Source: Chimaeribacter arupi
Lineage (GTDB): Bacteria > Pseudomonadota > Gammaproteobacteria > Enterobacterales > Enterobacteriaceae
Length of the DNA stretch: 64,000 nucleotides
NCBI RefSeq assembly: GCF_002858805.1
Contig: NZ_PJZI01000011.1
Span: forward strand, 62,001-126,000
Direction of reading: 5' to 3'
Of the stretch, positions 49,122-58,767 are shown one piece after another. A program made the position numbers and the translations under genes. The notes beneath the pieces were generated by a model. That model searched no databases, was not told the origin of the DNA, and was given only the letters and a program-made list of their open reading frames with translations. Each line of letters opens with the position of its first letter. The stretch's first letter is position 1.

Positions 49122-49293
49122 GGGAACTCCAAAAAGGGGAAAAAGTGTTGCTATCCTAATGACCCGCCGGAGAAAAGTCAGCTTTAAATCATCTCTTCCT
49201 GTTGCAGGGGTGCAGCGAACCGGTGACCGGTGGCAACACGCTTATAACCTATGTTAACGTGACACTCCTGCAAATGGTTATCAGGAGAAACCC

Positions 49294-49845
49294 ATGGATG
49301 CTTTAGATCTGCTGTTGAACCGCCGCTCGGCGTCCCGGCTGGCGGCCCCGGCCCCGGCCGGTGAGGTGCTGGAAAATATCATTAAAGCCGGGCTGCGTGC
49401 GCCGGACCACGGGGCACTGCAACCCTGGCGTTTTGTGATTGTGGAAAATGAGGGGCTGGGCCGCTTCAGCCAGGTACTGCGCGCTGCCGCCGTGGCGGAA
49501 AACCTGGATGAGAAAGGGATTGAGAAGGCTACCCAGGCGCCGTTCCGCGCGCCGATGATCATCACGGTGGTGGCCCACTGCAAAGAGAGCCAGAAAGTGC
49601 CGAAATGGGAACAGGTGGTTTCCGCCGGCTGTGCGGTGCAGGCGATGCAGATGGCCGCTCTGGCGCAGGGCTTCAACGGCATCTGGCGCTCCGGCCCGTG
49701 GACGGAAGATGAGGGCGTGCGCGCGGCCTTTGGCTGTGAAGAGGAAGATGAAATCGTCGGGTTCCTTTATCTCGGCACCCCGCAGCTGAAATCAGCGACC
49801 CAGGTCGTCGCGCCGGACAGCAGCCTGTTCGTCAGCTATTTCTGA
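49294..49845 (+). CDS. ydjA: NAD(P)H nitroreductase YdjA
   Basis: A 183-residue FMN-binding protein of the minimal nitroreductase type; the natural substrate is unknown. Motifs match E. coli Ydj[33 protein letters not shown] and [25 protein letters not shown]. Ribosome site atcaggag. In E. coli selD follows and then topB; here topB follows directly after 224 bases, so selD is missing. Confidence 0.95.
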   Translation: MDALDLLLNRRSASRLAAPAPAGEVLENIIKAGLRAPDHGALQPWRFVIVENEGLGRFSQVLRAAAVAENLDEKGIEKATQAPFRAPMIITVVAHCKESQKVPKWEQVVSAGCAVQAMQMAALAQGFNGIWRSGPWTEDEGVRAAFGCEEEDEIVGFLYLGTPQLKSATQVVAPDSSLFVSYF

Positions 49846-50007
49846 TCCTGCCCGTCCTGGCCCTGTCGCCGGCGGTAAAACCTCTGATAAGCAGGGGTTT
49901 CCGCTGGCGAAATGAGCGACCTGTCCCGTGCTTCCGGCTTGCCCCTTACCAACCCGCCTGACAGCCGTTACCATAACGGCCAAGTGACCGATCCTGAAGG
50001 AGCTTCG

Positions 50008-50070
50008 ATGACCCTGTCTGCCCTGAGCCTGCCGTTGAAGGCGGCGTCCTGCCGAGTCGCAGGTGCCTGA
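50008..50070 (+). CDS. 20-aa leader peptide overlapping topB start
   Basis: A 20-codon frame ([20 protein letters not shown]) starts 5 bases after gaaggagc and its TGA overlaps the ATG of topB by one base (TGATG). topB itself has no clear ribosome site immediately upstream, so its translation may depend on this frame. It could be a degraded remnant of the missing upstream gene rather than a functional leader. Confidence 0.35.
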   Translation: MTLSALSLPLKAASCRVAGA

Positions 50071-51998
50071 TGCGGCTGTTTATTGCTGAAAAACCCAGCC
50101 TGGCGCGCGCCATTGCTGATGTCCTGCCGAAACCGCACCGCCGCGGTGACGGCTATATTGCCTGCGGTAACGATCAGGTAGTGACCTGGTGCGTCGGCCA
50201 CCTGCTGGAGCAGGCGCAGCCGGATGCCTATGACGGCCGCTACGCGCGCTGGTCGCTGGCGGATTTGCCGATCATCCCGCAGAAGTGGCTGTTGCAGCCG
50301 CGACCGTCGGTAAGCAAGCAGCTCAATGTGATCAAAGGGCTGCTGAAACAGGCGGATGAAGTGATCCACGCCGGTGACCCGGACCGCGAGGGGCAATTGC
50401 TGGTGGATGAGGTGCTCGACTATCTGGCGCTGGCCCCGGACAAACGTCGCGCGGTGCGCCGCTGCCTGATCAACGACCTCAACCCGCAGGCGGTAACGCG
50501 GGCAGTGGAGCGGCTGCGTGACAACCAGGAGTTCGTGCCGCTCTGCGTCTCGGCGCTGGCGCGCTCGCGGGCCGACTGGCTTTACGGCATCAACATGACC
50601 CGCGCCTATACGCTGCTGGGGCGCAATGCCGGTTATGACGGCGTGCTGTCAGTGGGCCGGGTGCAGACACCGGTGCTGGGGCTGGTGGTGCGGCGTGATG
50701 AAGAGATTGAGCACTTCGTGCCGAAAGATTTCTTCGAGGTGAAAGCCCATGTGGTGACCCCGGCCGACGAGCGCTTCACCGCCCTGTGGCAACCCAGTGA
50801 CGCCTGCGAGCCCTATCAGGACGAAGAGGGGCGGCTGCTGCACCGGCCGCTGGCGGAGCATGTGGTGAAACGCATCGGCGGCCAGCCGGCCAACGTCACC
50901 GGTTACAGCGACAAACGCGAAGCCGAAACTGCGCCGCTGCCGTTTTCGCTCTCCACGTTGCAGATTGAGGCGGCACGCCGCTTCGGCATGAGCGCCCAGA
51001 ATGTGCTGGATGCCTGCCAGCGATTGTATGAAACGCACAAATTGATTACGTATCCGCGCTCAGATTGCCGATACCTGCCTGAGGAGCACTTCTCCGGCCG
51101 TCAGGCGGTGTTGAAAGCGATTGGCGTGCATGCGGCGGATCTGCTGCCGCAGCCGGCAGTGGACAGCAACCGCCGCAACCGCTGCTGGGATGACAAAAAG
51201 GTGGATGCCCACCACGCCATCATCCCGACCGCGCGCAGCAGCGCCGTGTCGCTGAGCCAGGATGAGAGCCGGGTTTACAGCCTGGTGGCGCGCCAGTACC
51301 TGATGCAGTTCTGCGCCGATGCGGTCTACCGCAAATGCGTGATTGAGCTGGAGATTGCCGGCGGCAACTTTATCGCCAAGGCGCGTTTCCTGGCCGAGGC
51401 GGGCTGGCGGGCGCTGCTGGGGGCGAAAGAGCGTGACGATGAGAACGAGGGCGCGCCGTTGCCGGTAGTGGCAAAAGGGGACAGTTTGCTGTGCGAACGG
51501 GGTGAGGTGGTCGAACGCCAGACCCAGCCGCCGCGGCCGTTCACTGACGCGACCCTGCTTTCAGCCATGACCGGCATCGCACGTTTCGTGCAGGACAAAA
51601 GCCTCAAGAAAATCCTGCGCGCCACCGACGGGCTGGGCACCGAAGCCACCCGCGCCGGCATCATTGAATTGCTGTTCAAGCGGGCGTTCCTGGTCAAGAA
51701 GGGGCGTAACATCCACGCCACCGAGACCGGGCGGGCGCTGATCCACTCGCTGCCGGACATCGCCGCGCGGCCGGATATGACGGCCAACTGGGAAGCGACG
51801 CTGACCAAAATCAGTGAGAAGAGCTGCCGTTACCAGGAGTTTATGCAGCCGCTGGAATCGACCTTGCACGCATTGATCCAGCAGGCCAAACAGAATGGGG
51901 CATCACCGGCGTTTCGCGGCCTGTCACCGGCACCGTCCGCCGGGAAGGCCCGTAAGCGGCGGGCGGCCAAGCCCGCCAAACCCAAGGAGAGATCATGA
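50070..51998 (+). CDS. topB: DNA topoisomerase III
   Basis: Type IA topoisomerase that decatenates single-stranded intermediates; 642 residues. The N-terminal Toprim domain shows [20 protein letters not shown] and the acidic [17 protein letters not shown]. The catalytic Tyr328 lies in [31 protein letters not shown] and [17 protein letters not shown] are also conserved. The basic C-terminal tail ([17 protein letters not shown]) is shorter than in E. coli. ynjH overlaps its stop by four bases (ATGA). Confidence 0.97.
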   Translation: MRLFIAEKPSLARAIADVLPKPHRRGDGYIACGNDQVVTWCVGHLLEQAQPDAYDGRYARWSLADLPIIPQKWLLQPRPSVSKQLNVIKGLLKQADEVIHAGDPDREGQLLVDEVLDYLALAPDKRRAVRRCLINDLNPQAVTRAVERLRDNQEFVPLCVSALARSRADWLYGINMTRAYTLLGRNAGYDGVLSVGRVQTPVLGLVVRRDEEIEHFVPKDFFEVKAHVVTPADERFTALWQPSDACEPYQDEEGRLLHRPLAEHVVKRIGGQPANVTGYSDKREAETAPLPFSLSTLQIEAARRFGMSAQNVLDACQRLYETHKLITYPRSDCRYLPEEHFSGRQAVLKAIGVHAADLLPQPAVDSNRRNRCWDDKKVDAHHAIIPTARSSAVSLSQDESRVYSLVARQYLMQFCADAVYRKCVIELEIAGGNFIAKARFLAEAGWRALLGAKERDDENEGAPLPVVAKGDSLLCERGEVVERQTQPPRPFTDATLLSAMTGIARFVQDKSLKKILRATDGLGTEATRAGIIELLFKRAFLVKKGRNIHATETGRALIHSLPDIAARPDMTANWEATLTKISEKSCRYQEFMQPLESTLHALIQQAKQNGASPAFRGLSPAPSAGKARKRRAAKPAKPKERS

Positions 51999-52315
51999 AA
52001 AACCTCAGCCGGCAGTCTCTTGCCTTCTGTATCGCCGTCAGTGCCGCGTTGGCCCTGCCGGTTCAGGCCCACCGGATGCATGAGCCGGTGCCGGAGACCC
52101 AGCCCAGCGGCGGCAATGTGGACGCGATGGTTTCGTTGGATGGCTGGAGCGGGGCAGGCCGCGATACTGCGCCGCCATGCCGCCGCTGCTGCATTTACCA
52201 GAATGAGAACTACTCGGAAGGGGCGTTGCTGAAAGTGGACGGCGGCACCCTGCAGTGCACCCGTGACCCGCAAGTGGTCGGCACCAATGACCTGATCTGG
52301 CTGCGGGTGAAATAG
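51995..52315 (+). CDS. ynjH: DUF1496 periplasmic protein YnjH
   Basis: A 106-residue exported protein with a Sec signal ([15 protein letters not shown] then HRMHE). The conserved C-terminal half, [24 protein letters not shown], then QCTRDP and LIWLRVK, matches E. coli YnjH (DUF1496). The four cysteines (CRRCC and LQC) may form disulfides. Function is unknown. Its ATG overlaps the topB stop (ATGA), indicating translational coupling; ribosome site aaggagag. Confidence 0.88.
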   Translation: MKNLSRQSLAFCIAVSAALALPVQAHRMHEPVPETQPSGGNVDAMVSLDGWSGAGRDTAPPCRRCCIYQNENYSEGALLKVDGGTLQCTRDPQVVGTNDLIWLRVK

Positions 52316-52330
52316 CCCCCCGCGCCTGAG

Positions 52331-52729
52331 TCATTTCATGCCGCGTTGCGCCCGGTAGGCGGCCAGCAGCGGCAGGTCCGCCGGCGGCAGGGCGTAACCG
52401 GCGGCGGCCTCCGGTGTCACCCACACCAGCGCCTGGTGGCAGGTCGGGCGCAGCTCGCCGCAAAACTGCGGCACGCGCCAGGCGTGCAGCCGGATCAGCC
52501 GCTCACCACTCTGCCAGCTCTGGCTCGCGACGAAGCCGCCGATGTCGGCCACAATACCCAGCTCTTCTGCCAGCTCACGCGCCAGCGCCTGCGGCTGGCT
52601 TTCACCGGCTTCCACCTTGCCGCCGGGGAACTCCCACAGCCCGGCCTGATCGCGCGAGTCATCCCGCTGTGCCAGCAAAATGGTGCCGTCACGTTCAATG
52701 ATCGCGGCTACCACATCAATCGGCGTCAT
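52331..52729 (-). CDS. nudG: Nudix (d)CTP/pyrimidine pyrophosphohydrolase NudG
   Basis: A 132-residue Nudix hydrolase that cleaves oxidised or methylated pyrimidine nucleoside triphosphates (5-hydroxy-CTP, 5-methyl-dCTP). The Nudix box GGKVEAGESQPQALARELAE with EELGI spans about residues 36-60. MTPIDVVAAIIERDG at the start matches E. coli NudG (YnjG), and HQALVWVTPEEA-like text follows (HQALVWVTPEAA). It converges with ynjH, with xthA 45 bases upstream on the same strand, so two DNA-damage sanitising genes lie together. Confidence 0.92.
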   Translation of the reverse strand: MTPIDVVAAIIERDGTILLAQRDDSRDQAGLWEFPGGKVEAGESQPQALARELAEELGIVADIGGFVASQSWQSGERLIRLHAWRVPQFCGELRPTCHQALVWVTPEAAAGYALPPADLPLLAAYRAQRGMK

Positions 52730-52774
52730 GGTGCTCTCCGGGAAAGCCCCGCACCGGCGGGGCAGCAGGCAGGA

Positions 52775-53581
52775 TCAGAGGTCAAAGGTGGCCCAGACCG
52801 GCGCGTGGTCGGAGGGTTTTTCCATCGCACGGATCTCATAATCGATGCCGGTGTCGGTGCAGCACGCAGCCAGCGGCGCGTTGGCCATCACCAGGTCGAT
52901 GCGCAGGCCGCGGTTTTCGTCAAAGCCGCGTGAGCGGTAATCGAACCAGGAGAAGCGATCGTTCACCTCCGGGTTGGCGGCACGGAAGGTGTCCACCAGC
53001 CCCCAGCCGTGCAGGCGGCCCAGCCATTCGCGCTCTTCCGGCAGGAAAGAGCACTTGCCGGTGCGCAGCCAGCGTTTGCGGCTCTCTTCGCCGATGCCGA
53101 TGTCCAGATCGGTGGGGCTGATGTTCATGTCACCCATCACCAGCACCGGGTTTTCACGCGTCAGCTGCTGCTCCAGGTAGCTTTGCAGGTCGCGGTAGAA
53201 TTTCTCTTTGGCCGGGAATTTGGTCGGGTGGTCGCGGCTTTCGCCCTGCGGGAAGTAACCGTTGATCACCGTCAGCACGCCTTTGCTGGTCTGGAAATCC
53301 GCCATGATAATGCGGCGCTGCGCCTCTTCATCATCGGTCGGGAAGCCGCGGCGCACCGCCAGCGGGGCCTCACGCGTCAGCAGCGCCACGCCGTAGTGGC
53401 CTTTCTGGCCGTGGTAAAACACGTGGTAACCGTGGCGGCTCACCTCATCCAGCGGGAACATATCGTCATGGACTTTGGTTTCCTGGAGGCCAATCACATC
53501 CGGCTGGTGTTGTTGGATAAGGGCTTCAAGCTGGTGCGGGCGGGCGCGCAGCCCGTTGATGTTGAAAGAGATAAACTTCAT
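52775..53581 (-). CDS. xthA: Exodeoxyribonuclease III
   Basis: The main AP endonuclease and 3'-5' exonuclease of base-excision repair, 268 residues as in E. coli. Motifs: [35 protein letters not shown] (metal Glu), [16 protein letters not shown] (Asp/Asn) and the terminal [12 protein letters not shown] (catalytic Asp-His). It is monocistronic or joined to nudG, and RpoS-linked in E. coli. Confidence 0.97.
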   Translation of the reverse strand: MKFISFNINGLRARPHQLEALIQQHQPDVIGLQETKVHDDMFPLDEVSRHGYHVFYHGQKGHYGVALLTREAPLAVRRGFPTDDEEAQRRIIMADFQTSKGVLTVINGYFPQGESRDHPTKFPAKEKFYRDLQSYLEQQLTRENPVLVMGDMNISPTDLDIGIGEESRKRWLRTGKCSFLPEEREWLGRLHGWGLVDTFRAANPEVNDRFSWFDYRSRGFDENRGLRIDLVMANAPLAACCTDTGIDYEIRAMEKPSDHAPVWATFDL

Positions 53582-53661
53582 AGTCGCTGTCGTCTGGTAT
53601 CAAAAAGTGGCCGAATGGTAGCAGATTGGCGGGCGATGATCACCCGCCGTGCCGCCCGGCA

Positions 53662-54234
53662 TCAGGTCGCCCAGCGATCGTGGTTTTTCGGCTGGTACGC
53701 ATCCAGGTGGCGCAACAGCACCTCCGGGGATTCGCTCAGGTGCAGCGTTTGCAGGTAGTCATGGCGCACAAACCCCTGTTGCGCCATGTGCAGCAGCAAC
53801 TGGTTCAGCGGCCGGTAAAACCCGTTGACGTCCAGCAGCCCCACCGGTTTGGCGTGGTAGCCAATCTGCCCCCAGGTCCAGATTTCAAACAGCTCCTCCA
53901 GCGTGCCGATGCCGCCGGGCAGGGCGATAAAGCCATCCGCCAGCGCCGCCATCCGCGCTTTGCGGGCGTGCATGTCCGGCACCACTTCCAGCTGGGTCAG
54001 GCCGCGGTGCGCGGTTTCCGCTTCCACCAGCCGCTGCGGGATGATGCCGGTCACCTGGCCGCCGGCTTCCAGCACGGCATCGGCCAGCACCCCCATCAGC
54101 CCCTTTTTCCCGCCGCCATACACCAGCCGGCGCTTTTGCAGGGCCAGCAGGTGGCCCAGTGCGCGGGCATAGTGGGCATAGGCCGGGCTTACCCCGTCAC
54201 TGGCCCCGCAAAACACACAAATTGTTTGATGCAT
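53662..54234 (-). CDS. LOG-family nucleotide phosphoribohydrolase
   Basis: A 190-residue Rossmann-fold protein of the TIGR00730/LOG family, which cleaves nucleoside monophosphates (cytokinin riboside 5'-monophosphate in plants; AMP/CMP-type in bacteria). VFCGASDG at the start, [12 protein letters not shown] (37-48), the catalytic Arg/Glu pair in MHARKARM and the signature PGGIGTLEE (106-114) are all present. The bacterial role is unclear. It sits alone between xthA and tyrR. Confidence 0.9.
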   Translation of the reverse strand: MHQTICVFCGASDGVSPAYAHYARALGHLLALQKRRLVYGGGKKGLMGVLADAVLEAGGQVTGIIPQRLVEAETAHRGLTQLEVVPDMHARKARMAALADGFIALPGGIGTLEELFEIWTWGQIGYHAKPVGLLDVNGFYRPLNQLLLHMAQQGFVRHDYLQTLHLSESPEVLLRHLDAYQPKNHDRWAT

Positions 54235-54569
54235 ACCGACTCCTCACACAAAAGAAGGTTACTTCTCGTTATCATTTATGTAACAAGGCAGAAATATCTT
54301 ATCTGCTTTCCGGCCGGCTGCCGCCCCCTTTTGTCAGGAATTGTCGGCTGGGTCGCGCAGCGTATGCCCTGCGTGACAGTTGGAAAGCCTGGCTGACCGC
54401 GCAGACTCTGCGCCCGGCCTGCCATAGCACCCTGTTTCATAGGGCATAATGGTCAATTGGCCGCCTGAAATAGTGAAAAAATGGTCAGCCGGAGTGATTT
54501 ATCGAGAAAAGTCGTAAATTGTGTCAACTTTTTGTGACAGATAACTTTTTCCTGTCAGGGTGAAGGAGT
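54235..54569 (+). promoter_or_regulatory. Upstream region of tyrR
   Basis: 335 bases. AT-rich text with tcaactttttgtgacag near 54517-54540 precedes the ribosome site tgaaggag. A TyrR box (TGTAAA-N6-TTTACA) was looked for; only a partial match (cgtaaattgtgtcaacttt) is seen, so autoregulation is not shown. Confidence 0.35.
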
Positions 54570-54608
54570 ATGATGCGCAAAGTGATCCGCAACCTGCTGA
54601 AAGGTTAA
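54570..54608 (+). CDS. 12-aa leader reading frame before tyrR
   Basis: A 12-codon frame (MMRKVIRNLLKG) begins one base after aaggagt and ends 3 bases before the tyrR ATG. The second ATG (54573) is better spaced. tyrR has no other nearby ribosome site, so ribosomes probably reach it by re-initiation. Whether the peptide matters is unknown. Confidence 0.4.
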   Translation: MMRKVIRNLLKG

Positions 54609-54611
54609 CTG

Positions 54612-56180
54612 ATGCGTTTGGAAGTCTTTTGTGAAGATCGCCTGGGCCTGACCAGGGAGCTGCTCGACCTGCTGGTGTTGCGCAGCATCGATTTACAGGG
54701 CATTGAGATTGCGCCGATTGGGCGTATCTACCTCAATTTTGCCCAGCTCGATTTTGATACCTTCCGCGCCCTGATGGCGGAAATCCGCCGGATTGCCGGG
54801 GTTACGGATGTGCGTACCGTGTCTTACCTGCCGTCTGAGCGCGAACACCGCGCCCTGCGTGCGCTGCTGGAGTCGATGCCGGAACCGGTGTTCTCCATCG
54901 ACATGCGCGGCAAAGTGGAGCAGGCCAACCCGGCGGCGCTGGCGCTGTTCGGGCTGGAGGAGGATAAAATCCGCAACCATACCGCCGGCAGCCTGATTGG
55001 CGGCTTCAACTTCAGCCGCTGGCTGGAGCAGGAGCGCGCCCAGCCGCAGGCGGAGCGGGTGGTGATCCGTAACCAGGATTTCCTGCTGGATATCACGCCT
55101 ATCTACCTGGATGACGAAAACCGCCACAATGCCGCGGTCGGCGCGGTGGTGATGCTGAAATCCACCGTGCGCATGGGGCGTCAGTTGCAGGATCTGGCCG
55201 TCAATGATGACAGCGAGTTCGGCCATATCGTGGCGGTCAGCCCGAAGATGCGCCAGGTGCTCGACCAGGCGCGCAAACTGGCCATGCTCGATGCGCCGCT
55301 GCTGATCATCGGTGACACCGGCACCGGCAAAGATCTGCTGGCCCGTGCTTGCCACCTGCGCAGCCCGCGCGGCAAACAGCCGTTCCTCGGCCTTAACTGC
55401 GCCTCGCTGCCGGATGACGTGGTGGAGAGTGAGCTGTTCGGCTACGCCGCCGGGGCTTACCCGAATGCGCTGGAAGGCAAAAAGGGCTTTTTTGAGCAGG
55501 CGAACGGCGGCACGGTGCTGCTGGACGAAATCGGCGAGATGTCCCCGCGTATGCAGATCAAACTGCTGCGCTTTTTGAATGACGGCACCTTCCGCCGGGT
55601 GGGCGAGGAGCATGAGGTGCATGTGGATGTGCGCGTGATCTGCGCCACCCAGAAAAACCTGGTGGAGCTGGTGCAGCGCGGCGCGTTCCGTGAAGACCTC
55701 TACTACCGGCTGAATGTGCTGACCCTGACCCTGCCGCCGCTGCGTGAGCGCCCGGCGGACATCATGCCGCTGACGGAGCTGTTTGTGGCGCGCTTTGCCG
55801 ATGAGCAGGGCGTGGCGCGGCCGAAAATGGCTGCCGGGCTGGCCAGCTTCCTGACGCACTACGGCTGGCCGGGCAACGTGCGCCAGCTGAAAAATGCGAT
55901 CTACCGGGCGCTGACCCAGCTGGAGGGCCATGAGCTGCGGCCGCAGGACATCGCGCTGCCGGAGTTTGAAACCGACCTGGCGATGACGGAAGAGGCGCTG
56001 AACGGCTCGCTGGATGACATCAGCAAGCGTTTTGAACGCTCGGTGCTGACCCGGCTCTACCGCTCTTACCCCAGCACCCGCAAGCTGGCGAAACGGCTCG
56101 GCGTCTCCCATACCGCCATTGCCAACAAGCTGCGTGAGTATGGGCTGAGCGGCAAAAAGCCCGGCGCTGCCGACGAGTAA
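54612..56180 (+). CDS. tyrR: Aromatic amino acid regulator TyrR
   Basis: Dual regulator of aromatic amino acid biosynthesis and transport, responding to tyrosine and phenylalanine. The 522-residue product has an N-terminal ACT domain (MRLEVFCEDRLGLTRELLDLL), a PAS domain (about 80-190), an AAA+ domain with Walker A GDTGTGKD (234-241) and a C-terminal Fis-type helix-turn-helix (STRKLAKRLGVSHTAIANKL, about 487-506). The sigma54-contacting GAFTGA loop is replaced by GAYPNALEG, as expected for TyrR, which works with sigma70. It converges with tpx. Confidence 0.97.
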   Translation: MRLEVFCEDRLGLTRELLDLLVLRSIDLQGIEIAPIGRIYLNFAQLDFDTFRALMAEIRRIAGVTDVRTVSYLPSEREHRALRALLESMPEPVFSIDMRGKVEQANPAALALFGLEEDKIRNHTAGSLIGGFNFSRWLEQERAQPQAERVVIRNQDFLLDITPIYLDDENRHNAAVGAVVMLKSTVRMGRQLQDLAVNDDSEFGHIVAVSPKMRQVLDQARKLAMLDAPLLIIGDTGTGKDLLARACHLRSPRGKQPFLGLNCASLPDDVVESELFGYAAGAYPNALEGKKGFFEQANGGTVLLDEIGEMSPRMQIKLLRFLNDGTFRRVGEEHEVHVDVRVICATQKNLVELVQRGAFREDLYYRLNVLTLTLPPLRERPADIMPLTELFVARFADEQGVARPKMAAGLASFLTHYGWPGNVRQLKNAIYRALTQLEGHELRPQDIALPEFETDLAMTEEALNGSLDDISKRFERSVLTRLYRSYPSTRKLAKRLGVSHTAIANKLREYGLSGKKPGAADE

Positions 56181-56182
56181 AT

Positions 56183-56220
56183 AAAAAAAGACAGAAGGTT
56201 TCCCTTCTGTCTTTTTTTTT
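56183..56220. terminator. Bidirectional terminator between tyrR and tpx
   Basis: Sixteen-base stem aaaaaaagacagaagg/ccttctgtcttttttt with a 4-base loop, between converging genes. Confidence 0.93.
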
Positions 56221-56235
56221 CATGCCGGCTGCGGC

Positions 56236-56739
56236 TTAACGCAGCATCGACAGTACTTGCTCATAGTTCGGCTCAGTGGTGATTTCATCCACCAGCTGGC
56301 TGTAGATCACGCGGTCATCTTCATCCAGCACCACGACGGCACGCGCCGTCAGGCCGCCCAGCGGGCCTTCGGTGATGTCCACGCCATAGGCCTGCTTGAA
56401 GCTCTCACCGCGCAGGGTAGAGAGGGTCACCACATTGCCCAGCCCCTCCGCACCACAGAAACGGGATTGGGCAAACGGCAGATCGGACGAAATACACAGC
56501 ACCACGGTATTATCGAAGCTGCTGGCCAGCTGGTTGAATTTACGCACTGAGGCCGCGCACACACCGGTATCAATGCTTGGGAAAATATTCAGCACTTTGC
56601 GCTTGCCGGCAAAGTTGCTCAGTGCCACATCGGACAGATCCTTGGCGACCAGCGTAAAGCTGCTGGCCTGCTCACCCGGCTGCGGCAGGGTGCCGGAGAC
56701 GGGAACCGGGTTGCCCTGAAAATGTACTGTTTGTGTCAT
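56236..56739 (-). CDS. tpx: Thiol peroxidase Tpx
   Basis: Atypical 2-Cys peroxiredoxin reducing alkyl hydroperoxides with thioredoxin. The 167-residue product has the peroxidatic Cys61 ([14 protein letters not shown]) and resolving Cys95 (SRFCGAEG). The start [16 protein letters not shown] and the end [10 protein letters not shown] match E. coli. It is convergent with tyrR and divergent from ycjG, as in E. coli. Confidence 0.97.
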   Translation of the reverse strand: MTQTVHFQGNPVPVSGTLPQPGEQASSFTLVAKDLSDVALSNFAGKRKVLNIFPSIDTGVCAASVRKFNQLASSFDNTVVLCISSDLPFAQSRFCGAEGLGNVVTLSTLRGESFKQAYGVDITEGPLGGLTARAVVVLDEDDRVIYSQLVDEITTEPNYEQVLSMLR

Positions 56740-56881
56740 GCTGCCATCCTTTTACAAGTATTTAACACCGGCCCTCAGTGTATGCCATCACCTGGATATT
56801 GGGTATATAAACTTTTCTAATTAATTGTCTATCCTGTTTTGTTATCCATACTTAAAACAAGACGTTGTGAACGGAGCCGCT

Positions 56882-57856
56882 ATGAGAACCCTGCGTTATT
56901 ATCCTGAAACCTGGCCGCTGCACACGGCCTTTGTGATCGCCCGCGGCAGCCGTAACGAGGCGCAGGTGGTGGTGGTAGAGATTGAGCAACAAGGATGGCA
57001 CGGGGTCGGGGAGTGCACGCCCTATCCGCATTATGGCGAAAGCGTGGCCTCGGTGATCGCGCAGATTGCGGCCGTGGTGCCGGAGATAGAGCGCGGCGCA
57101 GACCGGCAGGCGCTCCAGCAGTTGCTGCCGCCGGGCGCAGCCCGGAACGCGCTCGATTCCGCGCTCTGGAGTCTGGAGTGCGCCCGGCAGGGCGAGAGCC
57201 TCTGGCAACGCACCGGCATTGCGCCGCTGCCGGTGGTCAGCATGGCGCAAACGGTCAGCCTTGGGTCGCCGGAGGAGATGGCCGGCGCGGCGCGGGCGTT
57301 GCAGGAGTGTGGGGCGACGCTGTTGAAAATAAAGCTCGACGACCACCTGATTGCCGAGCGGCTGGTGGCGATCCGCGCTGCCGTGCCCAAGCTTTCGCTG
57401 ATCGTGGATGCCAACGAAGCCTGGCAGCCCGAGGGGCTGGCGGCCCGCTGCCAGTTGCTGGCCGATTTGGGCGTACTGATGCTGGAACAGCCGCTGCCCG
57501 CCGGGAAAGACAGCGCTCTGGCGCACTTCATTCACCCGTTGCCGATCTGTGCTGATGAGAGCTGCCATACCGTGGAGGATCTCCCGGCGCTGGCGGGGCG
57601 TTACCAGATGGTCAATATCAAGCTGGATAAAACCGGCGGCCTGACCGCCGCGCTGGCGCTGGCGTCTGCTGCGCGCGCACAGGGGCTGGAGGTGATGCTC
57701 GGCTGTATGCTCTGCACCTCACGCGCCATCCGGGCGGCGCTGCCGCTGGCCGCTGGCGCGCGGTTTGTGGATCTCGACGGGCCGACCTGGCTGGCCACCG
57801 ACGCCGAACCACGCCTGACCTTTCACTGCGGCAGCATCGACCTCAGCGCCCCCTGA
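56882..57856 (+). CDS. ycjG: L-Ala-D/L-Glu epimerase
   Basis: Enolase-superfamily enzyme epimerising L-Ala-D-Glu from murein tripeptide so it can be used as L-Ala-L-Glu. The 324-residue product has HTAFVIARGSRNEA, the acid/base lysine pair region LLKIKLDDH and the metal ligands in LIVDANEAW, MLEQPLP and ICADESCH. The second lysine is in VNIKLDKTGG. The start at 56882 aligns with E. coli; it is not the longer in-frame extension from 56825. The stop is one base from the end of convergent mpaA, so the two 3' ends abut. Confidence 0.95.
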   Translation: MRTLRYYPETWPLHTAFVIARGSRNEAQVVVVEIEQQGWHGVGECTPYPHYGESVASVIAQIAAVVPEIERGADRQALQQLLPPGAARNALDSALWSLECARQGESLWQRTGIAPLPVVSMAQTVSLGSPEEMAGAARALQECGATLLKIKLDDHLIAERLVAIRAAVPKLSLIVDANEAWQPEGLAARCQLLADLGVLMLEQPLPAGKDSALAHFIHPLPICADESCHTVEDLPALAGRYQMVNIKLDKTGGLTAALALASAARAQGLEVMLGCMLCTSRAIRAALPLAAGARFVDLDGPTWLATDAEPRLTFHCGSIDLSAP

Positions 57857-57857
57857 G

Positions 57858-58562
57858 TCAGTCGTGGCGCAACAGCCCAATCAGCGCCGGGAGGTAACGC
57901 TCGCTGGCCTCATCGGCTGAGACCGGCGGCAACTCCACCGTGATGCAGGGCAGGGAGCGCTCACTGCACCAGCTGCCGAAGGAGCCGGGGGTCGGGTAGC
58001 CGACGCTCGCCACCATCGGCAGGTCAAAGGCGTGGGAGAGCCACTCCGCCAGCGCGGTGCTGTCCGGGTCTTCAATGCAGGCCAGCGGCTCATGCAATGA
58101 CACCACCCAGCGCGGGGCCAGCTCATCAATCAGCGCGCAGAGCGCCTGCGTCTCGGGTTCAGACCCCGGCGCGCTGCCGCTGCTCAGCACCACATCGCGC
58201 GCGTCGGCATAACTGTTCCAGCGGTAATGCGTCTCCCCCGGTTTCCAGTTCAGCGTCGCGAAATTGCGGTTCAGATCCACCCCGTTGGCATTGGCGCGTA
58301 ACCCCAGCTGGCAGCCGTCCGGGTTGGCCGCCAGGATCACATGGTGGCGCTGCTGCTCCGGCAACAGCGAGCGCAACGCGCACGACAGCGCAATCACCGC
58401 CGCGGTTTCGTCCCCGTGGGTGCCGGCCAGGATCAGGCCGGTCTCCGGCGTGCTGTGGCTGGCCGGAAACCAGAGCAGCGGCGCGCCCAGGGCAGAACGC
58501 CCATACTCCACGCCGGGCAACGTCAGCGGCCCGCGTTCACTGCGTAAACGTAATGAGGTCAT
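57858..58562 (-). CDS. mpaA: Murein peptide amidase A
   Basis: Zinc carboxypeptidase-like (M14) cytoplasmic enzyme that splits L-Ala-gamma-D-Glu-meso-DAP between D-Glu and DAP. The 234-residue product has zinc ligands His49 and Glu52 (GTHGDET) and His157 (VSLHEPLA), the catalytic Glu210 (ITVELPP), and substrate-site NGVDLNRNF. It works directly upstream of YcjG in murein peptide recycling, and MppA next door imports the tripeptide. Gene order tyrR-tpx-ycjG-mpaA is that of E. coli. Confidence 0.95.
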   Translation of the reverse strand: MTSLRLRSERGPLTLPGVEYGRSALGAPLLWFPASHSTPETGLILAGTHGDETAAVIALSCALRSLLPEQQRHHVILAANPDGCQLGLRANANGVDLNRNFATLNWKPGETHYRWNSYADARDVVLSSGSAPGSEPETQALCALIDELAPRWVVSLHEPLACIEDPDSTALAEWLSHAFDLPMVASVGYPTPGSFGSWCSERSLPCITVELPPVSADEASERYLPALIGLLRHD

Positions 58563-58767
58563 GCTGTTATTCTCCAGAAAGCGTGTCTTTCCTATTTACG
58601 CCTGTTTGTGTGCCGGTAACAGTTTTTTCTTATGCCTGCGCGGCGGTCCCCCACAGAAAAGTTGCGTTTTCGTGACAGCGGCCGGGGGATTTTGGTTCTG
58701 TCAGGGAAAAAGGAGTGATACAACAGTCAATGCAAATAAATCAAACAATTAAGCGGGGTAAAAATTG

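Noticed and set aside
55430-55520. Missing GAFTGA motif in TyrR as possible degeneration
   Set aside because: TyrR proteins normally lack this sigma54-contact loop and act with sigma70.
54693-56111. 472-codon minus-strand frame inside tyrR
   Set aside because: Antisense shadow of a full-length TyrR with intact domains.
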